Assembly: GCF_003258295.1 (NCBI RefSeq)
Contig: NZ_QKYN01000020.1
Span: 704-64,703, forward strand
Source of the DNA: Streptacidiphilus pinicola
Lineage (GTDB): Bacteria; Actinomycetota; Actinomycetes; Streptomycetales; Streptomycetaceae
Direction of reading: 5' to 3'
DNA: 64,000 bases
Shown here: piece after piece, positions 63,968 to 64,000 of the stretch
Layout: each line of letters begins with the position of its first letter
Position numbering within the stretch: position 1 is the first letter of the stretch
Made by a program: the position numbers and the translations under genes
Notes under the pieces: generated by a model
The model's database searches: none
Seen by the model: only the letters and a program-made list of their open reading frames with translations
Told to the model about the DNA's origin: nothing

Positions 63968-64000
63968 ATGAGACACCGCATCGTCGACGATCTGATGACC
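63968..64000 (+). CDS. CBS-domain protein, first 11 residues (runs off window)
   Basis: MRHRIVDDLMT continues past the window. It matches the start of the CBS-BON protein at 50201-50914 (MQHRTVSDVMT), so a sixth CBS protein probably begins here. Boxes 89-140 bp upstream support membership in the regulon. Confidence 0.65.
   Translation, partial: MRHRIVDDLMT

Overview
The window is very GC-rich actinobacterial DNA. Gene style (GTG starts, ATGA/GTGA overlaps, GC-ending codons), a C-minus L36 paralogue, a urease operon and a DevR/OsdR-type dormancy regulator point to Streptomycetaceae (Streptomyces, Kitasatospora or Streptacidiphilus). The species cannot be fixed from sequence alone.

Layout. 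1-1355: right part of an IS605-family element (divergent tnpA/tnpB, hairpin right end) inserted into a tetratricopeptide-repeat gene whose 3' part survives at 1356-2960. 2869-7585: urease operon ureABCFGD on the minus strand, with a possible GlnR site upstream. 7871-12732: five plus-strand genes, the first four overlapping, for membrane and exported proteins of unknown role, including a PrsW-like membrane protein that seems to have lost its protease residues. 12738-20496: accessory metabolism and secretion (TIM-barrel hydrolase, TetR with a clear operator, NmrA-type reductase, serine hydrolase, rpmJ paralogue, lactonase, membrane-anchored S53 peptidase). 20497-21537: decayed gene remnants.

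21538-64000 is a hypoxia/dormancy island. It contains a DevR/OsdR response regulator (33881-34621) and counterparts of many products of the Mycobacterium tuberculosis DosR regulon: seven tandem universal stress proteins plus two broken copies, five CBS-domain proteins plus the start of a sixth, two Acg-type nitroreductases, an Rv1733c-like membrane protein, an Rv2629-like protein, two PNPOx-fold proteins, DUF1876 and DUF1918 proteins, phosphoketolase, an acyl-CoA synthetase/acetyltransferase fusion and a group 3b NiFe hydrogenase operon (hyhBGSL). Together these suggest fermentative energy conservation (phosphoketolase, acyl-CoA synthetase, PEP synthase remnant), hydrogen/NAD(P)H redox balancing and nucleotide-sensing stress proteins under one regulator.

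The strongest unexplained signal is a set of 14-bp palindromes, consensus GGGCCGnnCGGCCC, in the intergenic regions of this island. They have the same geometry as the mycobacterial DosR box GGGACTwwAGTCCC. At nine loci two boxes lie exactly 22 bp apart (two helical turns), and in front of the regulator gene two lie 44 bp apart. One 22-bp pair is an orphan, next to no intact gene.

The island also shows gene decay: an in-frame PEP-synthase/phosphofructokinase chimera, a DUF1876/short-chain-dehydrogenase chimera, a truncated chromate transporter, and back-to-back fragments of an MFS transporter, a PHB depolymerase and a carboxylesterase. No rRNA, tRNA, CRISPR array or prophage was found.
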